The notes beneath the pieces were generated by a model. That model made no database searches. It was not told where the DNA came from and saw nothing but the letters and a program-made list of their open reading frames with translations. Shown one piece after another: positions 1-8,318 of a stretch of 64,000 bases of DNA; within the stretch, counting starts at the first letter, position 1; each line of letters opens with the position of its first letter. Both the position numbers and the translations under genes were made by a program. This DNA comes from Tolypothrix sp. NIES-4075 (GTDB taxonomy: Bacteria; Cyanobacteriota; Cyanobacteriia; Cyanobacteriales; Nostocaceae): the NCBI RefSeq assembly GCF_002218085.1, contig NZ_BDUC01000001.1, positions 497,955-561,954 on the forward strand, given 5' to 3'.

Positions 1-1739
1 CTTAAGGCATAAGCTTTGTCAGAGGATTCCTGAATCTGGTTGGCAAGTTTCAAGGCTTGATCGTAATTTTCATCCTTACCAAGGGCGACAGCCGCTTCTG
101 TTTGATATCTAGGTTCCGCCCGCTGAGTCACATTAGTCAAGTCCCAGCGAATTTGAGTCAATTGCCCCAAAGTTGTATAATTCAACCAACCCCAAATCCC
201 CACCGCCAGTAAAAGGATACTCCCAATCCCCCCCAAACTCAAGTAAATTCGCTGCTTACTACCTCGACGCAGTGCTACACTAGCTTGAATAAATTCTTGC
301 TCTGCTACGCTCAGTTCCTCTCGGCGTTGTTTCAGCTTTTCTTCCGCTTCCGTTAACACTGCACCACGCAACAATGCCCCTTCATCCCGCTGCATTTTTT
401 GCCATTGAAGCATTGCGAACCGCAGCCTTTCTTGCCAAGCGCGAAAGCTACGGTCTGCTTTCATCCATTTTCCCAGTTCTTCCCAATTACGAATCAACGC
501 TTCATGAACAACTTCCACAGTTTCTTGGTTAGCAGCATTTTGACTGGTAACTACTAATCGATCATCCGCTAACTGTTTCACCAATTTCCAGCGTTCTTCA
601 CCCAATTCGGCTTTCGTTGCCAGTCGTCGCGTATCTTGTGTGTCTTCACCCGGATGCACTAATTGGATAAAAATCCGCCGTACCTGTTCTTTCTGGGCTG
701 CACTCAACTTACCATAATTGTGATCTGCATGACGAGCCAACGCACCTTGTACCTTACCTATGTGCTGATAAGCTGCATGAGTTAACTGTTTACCCTTTCG
801 CTGCTTCCACAATTCCGTCAACGCAAACTCCAAAAGAGGTAAATTCCCCGGTTCATCTTCCACATCATCTAATATGCGTTCCACCAGTCCCCCTTCAAAT
901 GTTACCCCCAACTTTTCAGCAGGCTTTGCAATCACTTGTGAAAGTTCATCATGATTCATCGACCTGAGCTTGATATCAGTTTTTAATACATCTCCAAAAG
1001 CGGGATATGACAGAGCATTCCCCAAGAAATCTGCCCGCATGGTTGCAACTAGCACATGATTGTATTGGGACTGATAAGCAGAGGATTGAAAGCTGACTAA
1101 TAAACTATCTAGAAAACTATGGCGAATTTTATGATCCGCGCATAAAGTGTAAATTTCTTCAAATTGATCCGCAATCAGCAACACCCGATCCGTGGGGTGA
1201 TTTTGGTGAATCTGGGCAAATACATCAGCTAGAGAGATTTCACCATTACCAAGGGATTGTGACAACTTACGAGCTTGGATGATCTTATCAGTAGCATCCA
1301 GATTTTGTGTGTAAAGCGGAACCAGCGCCAAAGCTAGGGCATGAAAAGGATCGGAACCAGGACGAAAATGGGTAAACTTCCAGTGACTTGATTGTTGCAG
1401 CTTCGGCACCAATCCCGCCAGAACTACCGAAGATTTCCCACTTCCCGACGCACCTAAAACAAGTATAAAATTACGGTTTTGAGTCGCAGCGAATAGTTCT
1501 TCTACAAAAACCTCACGTCCAAAGAAAAACTCCGCATCATCGGGACCAAAGTGAAACAAACCGCGATAGGGACAGAGAAGATTTTCGCTAGTTACATCCG
1601 TAGATTCAACAGGTAATACCGTTGTATCACGGTAATAGTAGTTGGTGATGGTAATAGTAGCAGTATTGCTATCTCCAGTAATAATCGCACTGCGGTCAGC
1701 GCTTCCTCCAACTTTGGCACTGCGGTCTTCTTCTGGCAT
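1..1739 (-). CDS. nSTAND-type AAA ATPase (5' part, runs off window)
   Basis: This is a reverse-strand reading frame open from the ATG at 1739 to the window edge (about 579 codons); its C-terminus lies outside. The start is preceded by a GAGGGTGGG ribosome-binding stretch. Residues 50-70 carry the CPYRGL...DAEFFFGRE signature of novel STAND NTPases, followed by a Walker A (GASGSGKSS, about residue 97) and a hydrophobic-D-QFEE Walker B. A transmembrane helix lies near residues 490-510 (LGGIGSILLLAVGIWGWL), and the visible end looks helical or repeat-like. In this family such proteins usually continue into WD40 or other sensor repeats and act as signalling or conflict ATPases. The N-terminus has a Thr/Ile-rich ITGDSNTATITI segment of the kind seen before STAND modules. 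Function is inferred from the family. Confidence 0.85.
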   Translation of the reverse strand, partial: MPEEDRSAKVGGSADRSAIITGDSNTATITITNYYYRDTTVLPVESTDVTSENLLCPYRGLFHFGPDDAEFFFGREVFVEELFAATQNRNFILVLGASGSGKSSVVLAGLVPKLQQSSHWKFTHFRPGSDPFHALALALVPLYTQNLDATDKIIQARKLSQSLGNGEISLADVFAQIHQNHPTDRVLLIADQFEEIYTLCADHKIRHSFLDSLLVSFQSSAYQSQYNHVLVATMRADFLGNALSYPAFGDVLKTDIKLRSMNHDELSQVIAKPAEKLGVTFEGGLVERILDDVEDEPGNLPLLEFALTELWKQRKGKQLTHAAYQHIGKVQGALARHADHNYGKLSAAQKEQVRRIFIQLVHPGEDTQDTRRLATKAELGEERWKLVKQLADDRLVVTSQNAANQETVEVVHEALIRNWEELGKWMKADRSFRAWQERLRFAMLQWQKMQRDEGALLRGAVLTEAEEKLKQRREELSVAEQEFIQASVALRRGSKQRIYLSLGGIGSILLLAVGIWGWLNYTTLGQLTQIRWDLTNVTQRAEPRYQTEAAVALGKDENYDQALKLANQIQESSDKAYAL

Positions 1740-2000
1740 CCCACCCTCACTTACCGATTCTGTACCCAAATCAATACACTTAATTTAATACGTCAGACTA
1801 ATATAAGCTGTCGCATTGACATAAATCTGATCGTATGCGTAAACCCTTGCTTGATTTACACGAACAGAAGTTAAGTATAATGAACTTCATAGCTGTATTT
1901 AGAATAGGTGTAAGCACCATCAACTTATGCAGTTTTAGAAAGGTATGGGTGTGCAGCAACTATTAGGCGATCGCGCTCTTTGTTAATTTCCAGATTCTCG

Positions 2001-2141
2001 CTATCGATTAACTTTCAGGATAATCAAACATCCCAGCGTCAAGACGTACAGCAGCATGTGGATAAATTCATAGCTTCCTTTTGGCAGCAAAGCTAACATC
2101 CAAGTAAACCCCAACTGGTAGGACTTCCCTAATATTGACAT
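2001..2141 (-). CDS. possible small membrane protein or gene remnant (46 aa)
   Basis: The intergenic stretch 1740-2680 is otherwise empty, but a 46-codon frame here starts with ATG and encodes a very hydrophobic peptide with two likely membrane helices (LGFTWMLALL and HMLLYVLTLGCLIIL) and a basic end (KVNR). An in-frame TAA lies about 40 bases upstream of the ATG, so it is not the tail of a longer open frame. No convincing ribosome-binding site was seen. It may be a genuine small membrane protein or the last part of a decayed permease. I do not recognise the family. Confidence 0.25.
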   Translation of the reverse strand: MSILGKSYQLGFTWMLALLPKGSYEFIHMLLYVLTLGCLIILKVNR

Positions 2142-2419
2142 CAATATGTATAGAGCGATCGCGATTGTTTTACAAAGTTAAAAAATTAAGTTCGCACATA
2201 AGATTGCAACGCAACCAAAAAAATTGAAAAGTCCCAAGATTGATCTTAAAAGTATTAGGCGATCGCATACAAACAACGCTCCAAACGCTATGTATCAACC
2301 GTTGGAGAAAAAAGTTGTTTTGATTAGAGATTTTAATTACAGCTAAATTTACTACATTCTGGTTTTAGTCAAAAGTGATGGCTGATACATATTACCGAGA
2401 AAGTAGGTAAATAAATAGG

Positions 2420-2526
2420 CGTTGCTGAATTCGGATATGAATTTGTTTCACGCAGAGTCGCAAAGTCGCAGAGAGTAAGGGTTTAAGAACCTTAATTTTT
2501 AAGTTTCATATTTCAATTCAGCAACG
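2420..2526. repeat. MITE-like element with GTTGCTGAATT terminal inverted repeats
   Basis: A segment of about 107 bases begins CGTTGCTGAATT and ends with its exact reverse complement; the similarity continues imperfectly inward (ATATGAA on both sides). The inside holds a CACGCAGAGTCGCAAAG phrase typical of dispersed cyanobacterial repeats. There is no coding capacity. Non-autonomous mobile origin is an inference. Confidence 0.55.
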
Positions 2527-2680
2527 TCAAAAAATAATATACATTGATATTAGCTGGATATCTTGATGGCTTTATACACAAGAGAAACCTGGATTGATGA
2601 TTGTCCAATCCCAGCAAGAGCGATGTAGTCGCGACAAATACTTTTTTTCAAGCTTGAAAAGTTGAACGCAGATCAGAAGT

Positions 2681-2995
2681 TTAAAATGCCTCACCGACAG
2701 TAATCTTCTGCTCAAAATTCTGCAATTCTGCCCGAATTCTGGCAATTTCCTGAGTCAGAAACTTAATGTGTTTACCACGCCAAATCGCATCCTTTACAGA
2801 AAGGACTTCATCTGGTTTTAACACCCGGATACATAAAGACTTACCATTCTTTGATTCCCACAGTCGGTAATACTCCTTTCCTCTGACAATTATTGAGTCT
2901 AAAGAGTAGTTCAGTATATAGTCACCTTGAGCTTTAAACAAAGCATATCGATTCTCAAATACTTTTAGTTCAACAACCAGTTCCTTGTAGTTCAT
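2681..2995 (-). CDS. hypothetical protein downstream of modA-like gene (104 aa)
   Basis: I do not recognise this protein. It is 104 residues with no signal peptide or membrane segment. The first 60 residues are beta-rich with aromatic residues (YYRLWES), and the last 40 form an amphipathic helix (IKFLTQEIARIRAELQNFEQ). The start is well supported: AGGAG lies 7 bases before the ATG. It begins 22 bases after the stop of the ModA-like gene on the same strand, so the two are probably co-transcribed. Confidence 0.6.
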   Translation of the reverse strand: MNYKELVVELKVFENRYALFKAQGDYILNYSLDSIIVRGKEYYRLWESKNGKSLCIRVLKPDEVLSVKDAIWRGKHIKFLTQEIARIRAELQNFEQKITVGEAF

Positions 2996-3017
2996 AAAAT
3001 CTCCTATGAGTCTAGCT

Positions 3018-3968
3018 TTAATGAACAGATACTTTGAGTTGTTGCTTTTTCCCAGATGCTGATTTTCTCCTTAGGAAAACACCTATACCAGCAGCCAGAA
3101 AAATTCCACTTATACTTGAAGGTTCAGGAATAGAAGTTGAGGGTTTACTAAACCCATACTTTGCAAGAATTTGTTGTCCAGTTGGTGAAAGAATGTATTT
3201 TGCGAGTTTTTCGCCGTAAGGGTTAGCGTCTTTCAGCACTGTCAGCCCATAATCAGCGTTGACTGCAAGGTTATCAGGTAATGGCACTATTTGCAGATTG
3301 GGCGATATTTGCACCGCTGACAGCGCACTGGTGTAATAGACCGGGTATATGTCTGCTTGGTTGGTATCTTCAAGATAATAAACTATACTACCCCCAGGAC
3401 TATTTCTCTCAGGTGGAAGTGTTCCTGTTAAGCGCACTGCTTTTGTATCTAGGATTTGAAAGCTACCAGGTCTGACTTGATCGGCTTTGCGAAACAATTC
3501 TTGGGTATAATCTCCTAATGGATCTCTTACAGGTACTGCCGTACCTAACTTAATTTGTGGATTGAGTAATTGATCTAAGAGATTATCTGAACTAAGGGAC
3601 AAACTTGAAGTCGCGATCGCATACAAAGGGTTACTCGCAAATTTTTTGACAGTTCCACTCAAATTCTCTTGATTTAAAATAGTTGGATTTCCTGTATCTG
3701 CACTCGCAAAAACATCAACATTTTCGCCTTTTTCTATGCGTTCTCGTAACGAACCTGAGGAAGCAAATTCACGCTTGACAGTAATCCCATATTCTTTAGT
3801 AAAGCAATCAGCAACTTCTGAAAGCGCTCCTCTTAGACTTCCAGCAGCGTACAATGTCACCGAGTCCGGTTCTTGAGTCTGTGTCAGCGTAGCACCGAAA
3901 GCTTGAGAAACTAGTGTAATATTGAAGGTGCAAGCAATCAGCGAAATGGTAAATAAATTATTTCTCAT
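3018..3968 (-). CDS. modA: molybdate-type ABC transporter substrate-binding protein with PEP-CTERM tail
   Basis: The protein belongs to the ModA family, which captures molybdate or tungstate outside the plasma membrane. After a signal peptide (NNLFTISLIACTF...SQAFGA) comes the hallmark LYAAGSLRGALSEVADCF segment, then FASSGSLRERIEKG and VDVFASAD. The frame is open further upstream to 4022, but the signal peptide fits the ATG at 3968 (316 aa). Unusually the C-terminus has PEPSSISG, a hydrophobic helix and RRK, the layout of a PEP-CTERM sorting signal. This suggests processing by an exosortase rather than simple release. No modB or modC permease genes lie next to it, so it may be an orphan binding protein or serve other oxyanions. 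Confidence 0.85.
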   Translation of the reverse strand: MRNNLFTISLIACTFNITLVSQAFGATLTQTQEPDSVTLYAAGSLRGALSEVADCFTKEYGITVKREFASSGSLRERIEKGENVDVFASADTGNPTILNQENLSGTVKKFASNPLYAIATSSLSLSSDNLLDQLLNPQIKLGTAVPVRDPLGDYTQELFRKADQVRPGSFQILDTKAVRLTGTLPPERNSPGGSIVYYLEDTNQADIYPVYYTSALSAVQISPNLQIVPLPDNLAVNADYGLTVLKDANPYGEKLAKYILSPTGQQILAKYGFSKPSTSIPEPSSISGIFLAAGIGVFLRRKSASGKKQQLKVSVH

Positions 3969-4108
3969 TTTTTGATAAATATTCTCATTGTCTATTACCA
4001 ACTTTACAGAATAATATACCAACTATTTAAGAACAAATGTAGCAAGAGTTACACATTTATGTTTAGTAAAAAAATACTATTTCTGGACTAAATTTATTTA
4101 GCAGATGA

Positions 4109-4205
4109 TTACCAACGCACGATCGCATCTAATAACAAACCTGCATCAAAACGAATTGGATCTGTGCAAGGTAGGTTAGTTTCTGATTGTACTTGAGCGA
4201 TCGCG
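4109..4205 (-). repeat. displaced copy of the dgcN-like 3' end (97 bp direct repeat)
   Basis: These bases match 5227-5323, the last codons and stop of the DUF1611 gene, without gaps and with about seven differences by eye (offset 1118). Read on the reverse strand it would encode AIAQVQSETNLPCTDPIRFD and on to a TAA stop, against AIAQVISETNLPCTDPIRFD in the intact gene. The two copies bracket the Panacea toxin-antitoxin module. Confidence 0.85.
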
Positions 4206-4224
4206 CTTTGTTTTACAAGGTGAA

Positions 4225-4653
4225 TTAAGAGTAAAGTCTATGATCTGGGTCTAACCAAACAATGTAAAAGATGTTTTCGATGAAGAACCCATGAACTCTA
4301 CCATGCTCGTTTGATGAAAGTTGAAACTGATATGGTGTATCTACTAGCTGCTCTTCATTAAAAAGACCAAAGCAAGTTTCAGTAGTTTTATCCCAGTCTA
4401 TTGCATGACATTGCAAACGTTTGGCATTTATAACAGTAATTTTATTAACTGTCATACTTGACAAATCGCGAAGTCTCTAAATTAGCGCTTCTAAATATCG
4501 TGCATCCTTGTTGCTAATCAAAAACTTCTCGTTGTCGTCTTTGAAGTACCTGTAGGAAAAACTAATTCCTTGAGGAGGCTTTACTTTTGTAGGTTTTATC
4601 CTAGATGAAGATGAAGCCTGTTTTGATTCAAGTTTCTTGATTTTCTTCGGCAC
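4225..4653 (-). pseudogene. Panacea partner (putative toxin) gene interrupted by an in-frame amber codon
   Basis: A GTG at 4653 overlaps the last 26 bases of the Panacea gene and opens a 58-codon frame (MPKKIKKLE... ...ARYLEALI) that stops at TAG (4477-4479). The same frame continues after the stop as RLRDLSSMTVNK... and ends ...VVWLDPDHRLY-like at 4225 (seen: FYIVWLDPDHRLYS). Read through, it gives one 142-residue protein, so the 79-codon frame alone is probably only the second half. A single C to T change from a Gln codon would explain the stop. In Panacea systems the neighbouring gene is normally the toxin; I do not recognise a catalytic motif here. Loss of the toxin by nonsense mutation is the simplest reading; amber readthrough or internal initiation are alternatives. 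Confidence 0.7.
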
Positions 4654-5119
4654 GAGTTTTGTAGTACTCTTTCATTGATGCTTTAGAAATTATCGCCTTA
4701 CAAGGTGTATCCAAAGAAAGATTTCCTCTAGCTTGAATCCAAGGATCTTCATGATGAGTCATCTGCTCTAGTTCAAAAGCATCACATCCAAAATAGACTT
4801 CTGTCAATTCTTCCAAGAAATCTCGAATTTCTTCCGAAAAATCTGGTGCTTCAACATCCATTAAGATAGGCTTCCAGCCAAAGATTTTGTATTCCCGATA
4901 TAACTCAGGAATAACAGGTCCATGAATCCATGCTTCAAAATCTTCATCAAACAGAGGTTGTCCATAAAGAGCAAGATACCAAGCTTGAGCATAATAAACA
5001 AGTTTTTGCAGTTTCAGATTGCTGATATACGAACCTGTTTCGTTAGCTAACCAGATGAAGTAATCGGCGATCGCCATTAGGCGTGCCGAAGGTATCGCTG
5101 TTGCTGTTGTATAAGCCAT
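4628..5119 (-). CDS. Panacea-domain (DUF4065, SocA/GepA-like) antitoxin
   Basis: The 163-residue protein carries the Panacea fold signature: a helix-rich N-terminus, then NLKLQKLVYYAQAWYLALY (about residues 38-56), then LFDEDFEAWIHGPVIPELY (61-80). Panacea proteins are antitoxins that neutralise very different toxins and are encoded directly beside them; the Caulobacter SocA proteolytic adaptor is one member. AGGAGG seven bases before the ATG is a strong ribosome-binding site. The partner gene overlaps its 3' end and is broken by an amber codon, so the antitoxin may now be an orphan. Confidence 0.85.
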   Translation of the reverse strand: MAYTTATAIPSARLMAIADYFIWLANETGSYISNLKLQKLVYYAQAWYLALYGQPLFDEDFEAWIHGPVIPELYREYKIFGWKPILMDVEAPDFSEEIRDFLEELTEVYFGCDAFELEQMTHHEDPWIQARGNLSLDTPCKAIISKASMKEYYKTRAEENQET

Positions 5120-5226
5120 AGTTTACCTCCTCTAGTGCCTCAAAACCTCTGCCAATTCCACACGCTTCTCGCTATTTAGTATTATTGTACTATTTTCCTC
5201 AACAGAACTAGTTGTAAGTTTGACAA

Positions 5227-6267
5227 TTACCCACCCACGATCGCATTTAATAATAAACCTGCATCAAAGCGAATTGGATCTGTGCAAGGTAGGTTAGTTT
5301 CTGATATTACTTGAGCGATCGCTTCTTTTGCCGCTGACTCATCTAAATGCCCTGTATTCAGTGCTACACCCACCACAGGCACAGATGCAAAAGCACCACC
5401 TGCACCAGCAACCATTTCATACAACCGAATCACCTCTGATAAAGGTGGAATTGGTACATTATCCATCACATGAGTTTGTCCGGCACGATGTACCAGTATC
5501 ATTTGCGTTGGTTGCGAACCGCGTATCAAAGGCAATGTTGCGGTAGAACCAGGGTGTAATAGCGAACCTTGCCCTTCTATATGCAAAATGTCGTAATTTT
5601 TCCCAAAGCGCATCACCATCTGTTCCACCGCACCGGCGGCAAAGTCTACCCGCACGGCATCTAATGCCACACCATCACCTTCTAACATCAAACCAGTTTG
5701 ACCGGTTGGGAGAAACTTAGAACGCCAATTTCGCAAACGTGAAGCCCAATGTAATTCTAAGCTAGTAGACATTTTGCCGACTGCCATATCAGTTCCGACA
5801 GTCAACACTCGTCGGCAAGGAAGCGTGCGTGCCAACCCAGTAGCAACACCTAAATTAGGTGGTTCTTTTCGCACATCCCAAATTAATTGTCCTGGTTTGA
5901 GCAGTGCTTTTAAGTCTGGTATGTTTGCTAAAGGTGTATGCAAACCGTTTACCAATGACATGCCGGCGCTTAACGCATCTTTGATATCATGCCAATAATC
6001 ATCTGGTAATATACCGCCTTTGGGGGCAATACCAATTACCAAAACTTCCGGTTCATATTGTAATGCAGCGGCAACTGATGCGACAATTGGGACATCTCGT
6101 TTAATGCGCGTTAATTCCGGTAAAGATTGCCCTGCACAAGTGCGATCGATAACGGCGACAATTGGAGCTTCACTGTAGCGTAAAAGTGATAGCCCTGTTT
6201 TGCCATGAGTTCCCTTGACTTGTTCGTGCAGCAGGATAGCTACTCGTTGATTAAGCGGTAAACGCAC
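5227..6267 (-). CDS. DUF1611 family P-loop protein, DgcN-like (N-acetyl-D-glutamate synthase-type)
   Basis: DUF1611 proteins have a Rossmann-like N-terminal domain and a P-loop C-terminal domain; the Walker A is visible as VGTDMAVGKMST. The family includes DgcN, reported to acetylate D-glutamate, working with DgcA, an enolase-family racemase, and the upstream gene here is of that enolase type. The frame is open to 6345, but the extra 26 residues overlap the epimerase coding region and do not look like the family. The GTG at 6267, preceded by GGGGG, gives 346 aa starting at VRLPLNQRVAILLHE and overlaps the upstream stop by 17 bases, implying translational coupling. The substrate in cyanobacteria is not proven; muropeptide-derived glutamate is an inference. 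The last 97 bases are duplicated at 4109. Confidence 0.75.
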   Translation of the reverse strand: MRLPLNQRVAILLHEQVKGTHGKTGLSLLRYSEAPIVAVIDRTCAGQSLPELTRIKRDVPIVASVAAALQYEPEVLVIGIAPKGGILPDDYWHDIKDALSAGMSLVNGLHTPLANIPDLKALLKPGQLIWDVRKEPPNLGVATGLARTLPCRRVLTVGTDMAVGKMSTSLELHWASRLRNWRSKFLPTGQTGLMLEGDGVALDAVRVDFAAGAVEQMVMRFGKNYDILHIEGQGSLLHPGSTATLPLIRGSQPTQMILVHRAGQTHVMDNVPIPPLSEVIRLYEMVAGAGGAFASVPVVGVALNTGHLDESAAKEAIAQVISETNLPCTDPIRFDAGLLLNAIVGG

Positions 6268-7303
6268 TGTATTGTACCCCCAAACCTGGTAAATCGTTCG
6301 GTAAAATTTTTCCGTCTTGAGCGATCGCACCCGTGAAGGGGTCATCGATTAAGTTAAGATGACTGTCTAAGTCTAAATAATCAGCTAATGGTGCAAGCTG
6401 TGCTGCTGCTGTATTCGCTAACGTACTGTCAGAATAACACCCAAACATCACTTGCAATCCAAAAGCACGTGCTGTATGCACCATCCGCATCGCTTCGCTT
6501 AAACCACCTGATTTCATTAGCTTGATATTAACACCATTCACGCAGTCTGCCAGATGAGGAATATCAGCGCTAGTAAAGCAACTTTCATCAACAAAGATTG
6601 GTAAAGGAGAATGCTGCTTTAGTTCTGGTAAACTTTTTTCTTGCCCTCGTGGAAGTGGCTGTTCCACATACTTTACACCCAAATCAGCCAGGAAGATGCA
6701 CATTTGGACAGCATCTGACAAACTCCAACCCCCATTTGCATCAACGTACAATTCTAAATTGGGTGCTTCTTCACGCACTGCTATCAGCATTTTTTGATCT
6801 GCGGCAATACCATCAGGATTACCCAACTTTACTTTGAGAATACGCACATCTGTAAATTGTAACCAGTCTCGCGCCCTCGCTCTTGCTCCTTCGGGCGTAT
6901 TAATCCCAATCGTCACCGAAGTGGGTACAATGGCGTTTTTGTCAAGTCCCCACAGTTGCCACAATGGTAATTTTACATATTTGCCCAGCCAATCGTGCAT
7001 CGCCACATCCAGCGCTGCTTTGACTGCGGAAGGAACTTGAGCTTTATTTAAGACTTGTTCAATTAGCGATCGCTGTAAGGGATTGTATGCTTGCAACATT
7101 GGTGCAACTTGCAGCAAAGCATTTTTAATTATCTCCGTTGATTGCGGATTAGTACCGACACTAAACGGTGACGCTTCCCCCCAACCCTCGATATGATCTT
7201 GGGAAATTTTTACCCAGACATTCGTCGTCTGTGCCGTTGTCCCCCGGCTGATTGTCAAGGGAAAGCGCTTATTAACAGTAAATGTTTTTACCTCAATTTG
7301 CAT
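6251..7303 (-). CDS. enolase-superfamily dipeptide epimerase / DgcA-like racemase
   Basis: This is a 350-residue member of the muconate-lactonizing subgroup of the enolase superfamily. Visible active-site elements are the KVK catalytic lysine motif (RILKVKLGNPDG), metal ligands in YVDANGGW, VEQPLPRG and FVDESCF, and the second lysine in VNIKLMKSGG. Family members epimerise L-Ala-D/L-Glu dipeptides from peptidoglycan or racemise N-acetylglutamate. The overlap with the DUF1611 gene and shared strand point to a two-gene operon in D-glutamate or muropeptide recycling. The ATG start fits the family N-terminus. Confidence 0.85.
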   Translation of the reverse strand: MQIEVKTFTVNKRFPLTISRGTTAQTTNVWVKISQDHIEGWGEASPFSVGTNPQSTEIIKNALLQVAPMLQAYNPLQRSLIEQVLNKAQVPSAVKAALDVAMHDWLGKYVKLPLWQLWGLDKNAIVPTSVTIGINTPEGARARARDWLQFTDVRILKVKLGNPDGIAADQKMLIAVREEAPNLELYVDANGGWSLSDAVQMCIFLADLGVKYVEQPLPRGQEKSLPELKQHSPLPIFVDESCFTSADIPHLADCVNGVNIKLMKSGGLSEAMRMVHTARAFGLQVMFGCYSDSTLANTAAAQLAPLADYLDLDSHLNLIDDPFTGAIAQDGKILPNDLPGLGVQYSAFTA

Positions 7304-7504
7304 GATTATGCTTAATATTAAGCAAAGGTAAAAAACAGTGTATATGCAAACTTTAAATTCTCTAACGTCTCTGTTATACTTTTTTACAATTATTTACTAA
7401 ATTGCCATATATATTTTCTTTTATTAAAAACTAGGCTAATGCAACGCACGTTAATTTGGTTAAATTCTTCCCTAGTCCCCAGTCCTTAATCCCCAGTACC
7501 CTTT

Positions 7505-8056
7505 ATGCACAAATTAAAAAAATGGAAAATCTTGCAATCAAAAATGGTCTTAGATAATTTTTGGTGCAAGGTCAGACAAGATGAAATAGAATTACCAAAT
7601 GGGAAAATAATAGATGACTTTTTTGTCATTGTTAGACCAGAAATTGCCTTAATTTTACCTATCACCAGCAATCAAGAGATTGTTTTTGTGCGGCAATACA
7701 GACATGGGGTAGGTGAAATATTATTAGAACTGCCTGCTGGAGGTTTTGATGCTACATATGAAAGTGCAGAAGCAGCAGCAGTAAGAGAACTTAAAGAAGA
7801 AACAGGTTATACTGCCGAAAAAGTTACCAAGTTAGCTACTTTATACGATAATCCGGTTAAAGACACTAATAAAATACATTTATTTATCGCAGAGAATGTG
7901 AGCAAAATCGGAGAGCAAAATTTAGATATTACAGAATAAATTGAAGTTGTCTTGATTCCTGTAGAATCAGTAAAAGAGAAAATTCCCGAAGGTGAAATTT
8001 GTGTTTCAGGTAGCGTTGCTGCCCTTTTCTTGGGTTTGAATTTTCTTAAGCGGTAG
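7505..8056 (+). pseudogene. Nudix hydrolase (ADP-ribose pyrophosphatase-like) with in-frame TAA
   Basis: The first 144 codons encode a clear Nudix domain: GGFDATYESAEAAAVRELKE plus ETGY fits GX5EX7REUXEEXGU exactly, and RPEIALILPI and FVRQYRHG precede it as in ADP-ribose pyrophosphatases. The frame stops at TAA (7937-7939) straight after LDITE, but the same frame continues with IEVVLIPVESVKEKIPEGEI and closes at TAG 8054-8056, restoring the usual length of about 183 residues. A Glu codon mutated to TAA explains it. The shortened protein keeps the Nudix box but loses the final strand and helix, so it could retain partial function. Confidence 0.75.
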
Positions 8057-8084
8057 AGTGCTTTAGGGGTATCTTTTCATATCA

Positions 8085-8149
8085 AGACGCGATAAATCGC
8101 CGTCTTTACAATAATCAGTCCTTTGTAGAGACGGCGATTTATCGCGTCT
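8085..8149. repeat. GACGCGATAAATCGC inverted repeat
   Basis: Arms of about 25 bases (AGACGCGATAAATCGCCGTC and its reverse complement) lie around a 14-base spacer and differ at about one position. The transcript would form a long hairpin downstream of the Nudix gene. The same family recurs near 9689, inside menD at 28510 and at 53314. Confidence 0.7.
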
Positions 8150-8230
8150 CTTGTCTTAACCGAACCGTATTGGGGGATATTGTCTTTCATTTTACCTACA
8201 ATCATGATATAAGAGTCGGAGCCGTGCTTT

Positions 8231-8294
8231 AACGCAGTGTAGCGCACCCTATAAAATCTAAGAAAGGTGCGTTAACGCAGTGTAACGCACCTTA
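8231..8294. repeat. GGTGCGTTAACGCAGTGTAACGCACC-type dispersed repeat, two copies
   Basis: Two adjacent copies of an AACGCAGTGTARCGCACC unit, the second with its palindromic partner, lie between the Nudix gene and the nucleoside hydrolase stop. Related copies occur at 9851, 21671, 31174, 55834 and near 62400. Noncoding, and possibly a transcript-end hairpin. Confidence 0.6.
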
Positions 8295-8318
8295 CAAAAT
8301 CAATTCAAAATCCAAAAA

